From Plicaturopsis crispa FD-325 SS-3 (Eukaryota > Basidiomycota > Agaricomycetes > Amylocorticiales > Amylocorticiaceae), in assembly GCA_000827205.1 (NCBI GenBank), contig KN832557.1, positions 1,707,771 through 1,771,770 of the forward strand: 64,000 nt of DNA, read 5' to 3'. The translations under genes were made by a program, and so were the position numbers. The notes beneath the pieces were generated by a model. It ran no database searches. It was given only the letters and a program-made list of their open reading frames with translations, and was not told the origin of the DNA. Below, in pieces: positions 58,219-64,000 of this stretch. The stretch's first letter is position 1. Every line of letters begins with the position of its first letter.

Positions 58219-60504
58219 CTATGCTGCAGGCACCGTGACGGCCGGCGAGCGCAGCTGCCGTGGGACGAAAGACGCAGGAGTCTCTACAACGGCGGCCTTG
58301 CCTTTCGTGACCTTCGTGGGATTGTCGTCCTTGGACGCCGTGGAGGAGGGGAGGGGAGGAGACGTGGGTGGGCTCCGTCTCGAGTTGTCTGTGGTTGCAC
58401 CTATAGGAAGCCACTTGGGGCGATCGCCCCCAGCAACTTCGGCCTTCGGAAATGGCGTGGAGCCGCGTGCGGACTCGGACGGAGCGTCCTTGCTGCGCTG
58501 CAGGGAATCTGGAGAGGGAGTGCTGCTATCCAGAGATTCCGAGGGCGAGCAGGTAACCGCAGCGGGCGTTTCCCGGTTGGCCGAAGGCGCGTATCGGACT
58601 TCCTCGCCAAGACCCATCTTCTTCAGCCAATTGGTGAGGTTCGCGATGCCCTCAGATGTTTCCGAGCTCTGAAGTTTCGGCCTCGCACTGTCGACCGTGA
58701 CAGGTGTGCTCTCGGCGGGCACCGGAGCGGGAGCATCCTCCTGGCCAGTGGTTGGCCCTGACTCTTCGTGTGAGCTCAGGGTACTCGAGACGACGGGAGG
58801 AGCAGGGGCGGAATCAGGGGGGGCGCTCGTCCCGCGAGCCTGGTGGGAGTACTTGACTTCGTCCCCAAGACCCATCTTTTTGAGCCAGCGGGTCATCGCT
58901 GCAAGGCCGTCTTTCTCAGATGCTGTCGTAGACGCAGCCTCTGCGGGCGGTTCAGGTTTAGATTCAGCCTCCGTGCTAGGGACAGCGAGTCCTGGCTCCG
59001 CCAGCGTTTTCAGCTTGATGACGGGCGCACGGCGTTTTTCGGACGTGTCGCGGGATGCAGTACTATCTGGCCCTGAGGAAAGGTCCATGCGGTCGAAGAA
59101 TTCGCACAACGTCTTGGGCATTGGTTCGGAAGGGGGAGGTGAGGACGCTCCCGAAAGCGACGCTGCGTGACGTTCGAGACTGTCTGGTTTCGCATCGGCC
59201 GGTAGCACGGGTGTAAACCTGGAAGGAATTCAATGACTGGAGACATTTCATATCGTGTGGTTGTTGCGACATACCCGGGTCTTTCGGTCAATATGTCATG
59301 TACACGCATGACGACAGGCCTGAGCCACGCCTCGCCCCAAGCGTCTGCAGCCTCTGGGTCGGCGTGGTAGTACCAGCCGATGGTGGCCTTGAGCGCGAGA
59401 GATAGCTGCCGGCGCGTCGTGTCGCTCAGCGCGATATACGGCTCAATCCATTTCGACTTGCTCGGCGGCGCGTCGGGGTCTTCAGGCTTACGAAAGTAGG
59501 TGAACAGAGAGAGAAGGTAGCCGAGGTAGGACAATGAGAGATCGCTGACGATGAGGCCCGTGATTGTCTGCGACGCGTCAGCGCGCGCACTCGATATTGT
59601 CTGAGAGCATGAAATACACATACGGAGGCTATGTGCGCGGCCTTGGAAGTCGCTTGGTGGTACTCTGGCCAGTACTTGATGATGATTTTGCATATCCACA
59701 TGTTAATGAGGTGTATGGCGACTTCCATCCGCTCGCAGTGCGGTTCATGCAGTGCACCGGACTTTGTGAACGTGAAGCACGTATCAGGAGGCAAACCAGA
59801 GAGCGATTTCTTCCCGTGCTCTGTCAGAAAGTCGCGTTTATAGTACAGGTACGCAGACACCTGTCTCTGGATAGCCGTCTCTACCGGAAGGTAACGAGTG
59901 GATGAGCGATTACGCGTAGAGACTGGGGAATTCCACCACTCTGCGGTGGCGACGGCAGCAATGGGTGCGAAGAGTGTCTGAAGCCAACGCTGGCACTTGG
60001 GCCATCCGTGCTGGAGATAGACAGCGCCAGCGTACGATTCGAAGAGGTCGGCGAGAGACTTGGGTGGGGGTGTACTAAGGAGCGGATTCCATTCGTCCAG
60101 TTCACGTGTGTCGCTGGGGTCCATTTTCGCATGTTCGTGGAGACGAAGGTAGAACGCGAGACGCGCGAAAGTGTCGTTACTACAGATGACCTGTCGTACG
60201 TTCTGCGTACGTCCAAAATGAGAGCGTTTCTCCTGTATGTAGTACTGATAAATACCTGGTGGTGCTCGCGTCCTATACTGGCTTTCTCGACAATCAACGC
60301 GCATACCAGGTTGAGCACGCGGTCCCCGAGAAACTCGAGTAAGTCGTTGTTGTTCCTGGAGTGTTTGATGCAATTCCTAGCGCGCTCTAATAGCTCGGTG
60401 TTTAGAGATGGTATGTCCTTGATTCGCGGCCGATAGCTGACTTGGTTCAGATAGTCTTGAAGACAGGTTAGCGGTGCAGGTGCAGGAGAACTTCGTGAGG
60501 ACAT
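58219..60504 (-). CDS. Stand-alone RNase III domain protein
   Basis: From 60504 (MSSRSSPAPAPLTCLQDYL) a helix leads to the RNase III signature DLLEFLGDRVLNLVCAL, with Glu57 and Asp61 as metal ligands. After a splice, NVRQVICSNDTFARLAFYL follows, then the second acidic pair in KSLADLFESYAGAVYLQHG. All four catalytic acidic residues are present, so cleavage of dsRNA by a homodimer is plausible. There is no helicase, PAZ, second RNase III or recognisable dsRNA-binding domain. A helical region (IEPYIALSDTTRRQLSLALK, WLRPVVMRVHDIL) follows. The tail of about 300 residues is disordered and contains a duplicated motif, TRWLKKMGLGDEVKY and TNWLKKMGLGEEVRY. Stop at 58219. It lies tail to tail with Argonaute. 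A Dicer-like or rRNA/mRNA-processing role is possible. Confidence 0.92.
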
Positions 60505-61079
60505 TGTTTCTGCAAATATATGTTAGTTTAGAGATTCCCTGTCCATTGAATGCAGCTTACCTAGGAATAATTTGCGTTAGTAGAAAGACGAGAACCAGGA
60601 AACACGGTCAGAATGAAAAGTCATGAAGGTACAAAGTCAACCAATATTTCGAATAAAAACGCGTCGTCCAGCGACACGCGAAGCGGAGCATCACGTGCGC
60701 ATCACTTTTTGCACGTTTTCTCGCCTAATCGGGAAAATCAAGTAAACATCTGCGCTGATTCTGCGGCAAATTTACTGTACGTTTAGTCCTGCGTTCTCCT
60801 TATTATAACGGCTTTTAGGCTGTCGATTTCACAAGGATGAACAAAACAATTGCGGCGCCAACAGTTGTCTTTCCAAGTCGCCCGACGAAATTTCTGGAAA
60901 CAATGACAGTAATGTTCCGTGTTCCGACGGGTGGCACTGCCGGCCTGCGCACGGGCGGTGCTTTCCCTCCTTACCTATCCCATTTCACAGCTTATATACG
61001 AGTCCATTTTCCTCTTATTCTACATCACTTTTATTGCCATATCTCGAGTCTACGACTGTATCACTGAGCCTACCGAACG
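60505..61079. other. Divergent promoter region, RNase III / membrane protein
   Basis: 575 bases. An ACGCGT box near 60659 and a TTATATAC stretch near 60990 are the only motifs I noticed. A 76-codon frame at 60837-61067 has no support. Confidence 0.5.
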
Positions 61080-62576
61080 ATGGACAGATTTGCGAGCAGA
61101 CCTCCCCCGCCACAAGGTACGTTTCGCCCGGAGTTCCTCAGCCAAGTATCGTAGCGCTAATGCACTCTGAACAACCTATAGGCAAGTAACACAGTATTGC
61201 GTGGCCGCTGCGTGTATATTTACATGCCATCTTCTTGGTCTTCAGGCCCACCTCCATCATATGCATTTGTCAATCGAGTCTACCAGCATAATCTGAGACC
61301 CATGGTCATAGGCAGTGCGTTTCCCAAGTCTTGTGCTGGATAGAACAGACCTGACGATGGAACAGTGGCCTCGATTAGTGCGCTATGGACTCTGTTGCTT
61401 TCGGTAAGCAGCTTTAATCTCGCATCTCGTAACCCTTACTAAACATTCTAAATAGATTGACGCTTTCCGAGAATCCACTTTCGACAAGAGCGGTACTGTT
61501 TCTCCCTATATGCACGCGTACGGCCGTTTCTCACTAATAATGTGGCTTTGGCAGAGAACGTATCGAGTATCGCGACGATTACGCTTGTGCTGGGCATAAT
61601 GTACATTGTGGCATGCATTATCGAGATATTCGGTCTTACTGCTGCGGCTCTTGTACGTCTACCTCATGTTCTTTTGTTATTGTACACTCTACTAACCTGT
61701 GGCATATAGAACCGCCTAGCACTCATTCGGATGTACGCGTTCTTGTCCGGAGGGAGTGCACTACTGGTAATCGCAGGGGGCTTCCTCACAGTGGTGACGC
61801 ACTTCACCAAGAAGGTCAGTCTGACAGGCAAAACCCCTCGTCTTTCCATGTGACTGACGAGGCCTCTTGTAGAGTGATCTCCTTACGCTGTGTAACGAAG
61901 CAATCAGCGACGTAAATAACGACTCTTTCGTGCGTCCAACCGTCTTTCCTCGCATGGTTCGCAAGACCGACGGCTCTAATTTTTTTAGCGGTGGGGTGGC
62001 ATATTTGGGCCTTCCACAGATGATGACCTGACACCAGGCCAGGCTTCCGACTGTCAGTAAATTCTTGCACCAACTCCTGTGCTGTAGTTGATACTTTCTG
62101 AAAGGGTGCAACCGCGCATTTACCCGCACCTCGTGGAGCTGCATCGTGTCCCTACTTGTCGAGATAGGTACGTACGCGCGCTCCCTACCCATGCCCGTAT
62201 GCTAACGACCTTCCGTCCAGTTCTGGGCCTCGCGTTCACAATAGTTGCCTGGTCATATTACCGCCAATGCCTCAACCCCGCCTTAACCCGCGAGCACGCA
62301 GTCCCCGCCTACGCCCCCGCCCACTACGCACCCGCGTACGCGCCGCCTCCGGGCCCGCCCCCGCACCTCAAGGACGACGACGCGTACTACCAGCAGCCCG
62401 CGCCCATGTACGGCGACGGCGGGAAGCCGCCGGGCTATGCGTACGGCGATGCGGAGGACAGCTTTGTGGGCGCGACGAAGGACGGGAAGGAGGATCCGTT
62501 TGCGGATTACGACGGCCCGAGCGATCTGCATGACCAGAGGGAGAGGGATGTGACTAGCCCGGGGTTACGGGGTTGA
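61080..62576 (+). CDS. Four-helix membrane protein of unknown function
   Basis: The start at 61080 reads MDRFASRPPPPQ and, after splicing, GPPPSYAFVNRVYQHNLRPM. Several short exons then give ASISALWTLLLS (helix 1), ENVSSIATITLVLGIMYIVA (helix 2), YAFLSGGSALLVIAGGFLTV (helix 3), an outside loop with WGGIFGPSTDDDLTPGQASDWCN (two cysteines expected), and SWSCIVSLLVEI into LGLAFTIVAWSYYRQ (helix 4). The tail (to 62576) is cytoplasmic and rich in Pro, Tyr and Ala with an acidic end. I recognise the SYYRQ...P-rich layout from unnamed mushroom membrane proteins. It is tetraspan-like in topology but has no CCG motif. Exon borders in the loop (donor GTCAGT at about 62048) are my best reading. Confidence 0.75.
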
Positions 62577-62912
62577 GTCTCGATGGTCGCGATGTCTGAG
62601 GTTGGATGATTTGTGTTTCTTCATTGCTGCCATATGTGTTCCTCATCGGACTGGATCCCTCGGACTCTTGTTGTATACATACGTTTGACGACTCTACACG
62701 ATATTTCACGATGTGGATATTTTAGTGCCGCCGTTAGATCGACTTCAAGACTTTGACGAGGAACCCGGTTACGCGCGAGCAGCTGTCTCCTTCAGCCACT
62801 GGCAGCCTCTGTTTCCGGCTTCATTCGCTCTGTCCATGATCTCGAAATTCGCGAAATAGACAGATCGCAGACAGCATCTCTGGTCTCCTTCCCATTGCAG
62901 ATCCTGCTTAGG
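62577..62912. other. Intergenic, PIG-F gene upstream region
   Basis: 336 bases holding the 3' end of the membrane protein gene and the PIG-F promoter. No gene is seen. Confidence 0.5.
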
Positions 62913-64000
62913 ATGGTGCGCCGAAAGGGAAAGCAAACCCACACCGCCACCGCCGCCTCGGACAACGCCTCAGACGCGTCGCACGCAGGCCGCCCATCCC
63001 TAGCAGCCGCCAAACCGCCCCAAGGATTCTTCCCCTTCGCGCGCTACACCTCCGTCGTAGGCGTGCACGCATCCCTCCTCATCTTCTCCGCCCTCTTCCT
63101 CCCGCAACTCCCTGTCTCCGCGGCTTCGAGCCCGACCGCGACGCTCACGTCGATATGCGCGGGCGCGGTGCTGCTGCAGGGCTGGTGGGGCGGGTGGATG
63201 CGGAAGTGGTGGCTGGACTACTCGCTTGAGGGGAACGACGACGAGAAGGTCATGCAGCGCACACGGGTGAATGCGACGAAGGTCCAGGTGAGCGCCGTCC
63301 CCGTATACTCTACAGCTTTCGGCTCATTTGTGGCGATGCGTAGGAATGCGTGAAGGCGTGGATAGCGACGCTGGTGTCGTCCTTTGCCATACACTCAATT
63401 ATAATATTGTTCGGTGCACCCGCTACTACGTGAGTCTTCTGCGCGTTTACGGATTGTACCGCGTTCACCGACATGATGCATACACGAACAGATACATCCC
63501 CCACACATATCTGCTTGCCAGCCTAGTATCAGTCCTTACAGTATTCGCCCCAGTTTACACCCTCGGCGTCCCCTCGCTTTCCGGCGATACAGCAGCCCTC
63601 ATCAAACGCCTCACATACACCCGTCTCTTCGTCGAATCCTCGTCAGTATACCCTAACTTCCATGCCTGATTTTTCTGACCGCTGAGAATGTCTCTACAGG
63701 ACGCGCGTGCCCGTGGAACGCGCGCTGGTATACCCAGTCCTAGGCACCGTCATCGGATGCTGGGCTGGCGCATTCCCCATTCCCCTGGACTGGGAAGAGC
63801 CGTGGCAGGTAATTTGCATGCTCACCCCATGACCGTAATGATTGGCTGAACGCATCCTCGTGTAGGCATGGCCGCTCACTCCAGCATTTGGCGCGATATT
63901 TGGTTATGTCGCCGGGTCTTTGGGCGCGCTGACAGTCAGTAGTACGTTGTTCTTTGCCAATGTACATGTCGAGTCGCAGGCAGAAAAGGCTGCGCAGTTA
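62913..64000 (+). CDS. GPI11: PIG-F / GPI11 family protein, 3' end cut by the window
   Basis: ER membrane protein that stabilises the ethanolamine-phosphate transferases of GPI-anchor synthesis. Met at 62913 (MVRRKGKQTHTATAAS) is chosen; an upstream Met at 62895 is also in frame. Helices follow: SVVGVHASLLIFSALFLPQL, LTSICAGAVLLQGWWGGW, then after a splice CVKAWIATLVSSFAIHSI with ILFGAP. After another splice YIPHTYLLASLVSVLTVFAP follows. The family core comes last: YPVLGTVIGCWAGAFPIPLD with WEEPWQ, then AWPLTPAFGAIFGYVAGSLG. The D-W-x-x-PWQ-x-WP motif is diagnostic. The frame is still open at the window edge, close to the expected C-terminus. At least four introns. Confidence 0.88.

Noticed and set aside
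58235-59170. Two plus-strand frames of about 150 codons opposite the RNase III tail
   Set aside because: They are mirror images of the low-complexity tail on the minus strand and have no features of their own.

Overview
The window is nuclear DNA of a filamentous basidiomycete, most likely an Agaricomycete. The evidence is short GT-AG introns of about 45-65 bases in nearly every gene, tight gene packing on both strands, gene families typical of mushrooms (F-box/LRR-like proteins starting MCxxxPACWSCG, BTB proteins, a Clp1-like mating protein, a Zn2Cys6 factor of the GTIPPGEGSRF type), and fungal forms of housekeeping genes. I see no rRNA, tRNA, CRISPR array or intact transposon. All functional calls rest on reading translated sequence and splice sites by eye, not on database searches.

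Region 1 (0-22 kb) mixes housekeeping genes with fast-duplicating families. It holds a C2H2 zinc-finger protein, a small secreted six-cysteine knottin-like protein, threonyl-tRNA synthetase, cleavage stimulation factor CstF-64, an F-box gene followed by a decayed copy, a Clp1-like sexual development gene, two tandem BTB/POZ genes with a third decayed copy, a second knottin-like paralogue, and a second F-box gene. About 3 kb without a recognisable gene follows.

Region 2 (22-33 kb) carries a small heat-shock protein with a heat-shock element and TATA box, a secreted carboxylesterase, a Zn2Cys6 transcription factor, a small CC-rich protein and tubulin-folding cofactor C. Region 3 (33-43.4 kb) is one giant gene for a protein of roughly 3,000 residues with an N-terminal PH domain, long disordered Ser/Pro and Arg-Ser stretches and a C-terminal coiled coil.

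Region 4 (44-52.8 kb) is compact and housekeeping: RBX1, a conserved protein with a mitochondrial-type leader, the RSC7/SWP82 chromatin subunit, the 25-residue ribosomal protein eL41, a probable RRN9-type Pol I factor sharing a 277-base promoter with eL41, and a serine-hydrolase fold protein that lacks its nucleophile. Region 5 (52.8-60.5 kb) is the most interesting: an Argonaute gene and, tail to tail with it, a gene for a stand-alone single RNase III domain protein. The two could form a small-RNA module that does not use a classical Dicer. Region 6 (61-64 kb) holds a four-helix membrane protein and the start of a PIG-F/GPI11 gene cut by the window edge.

Very short last exons (5, 13 and 21 bases) recur in this window. 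Automated annotation would easily lose them.
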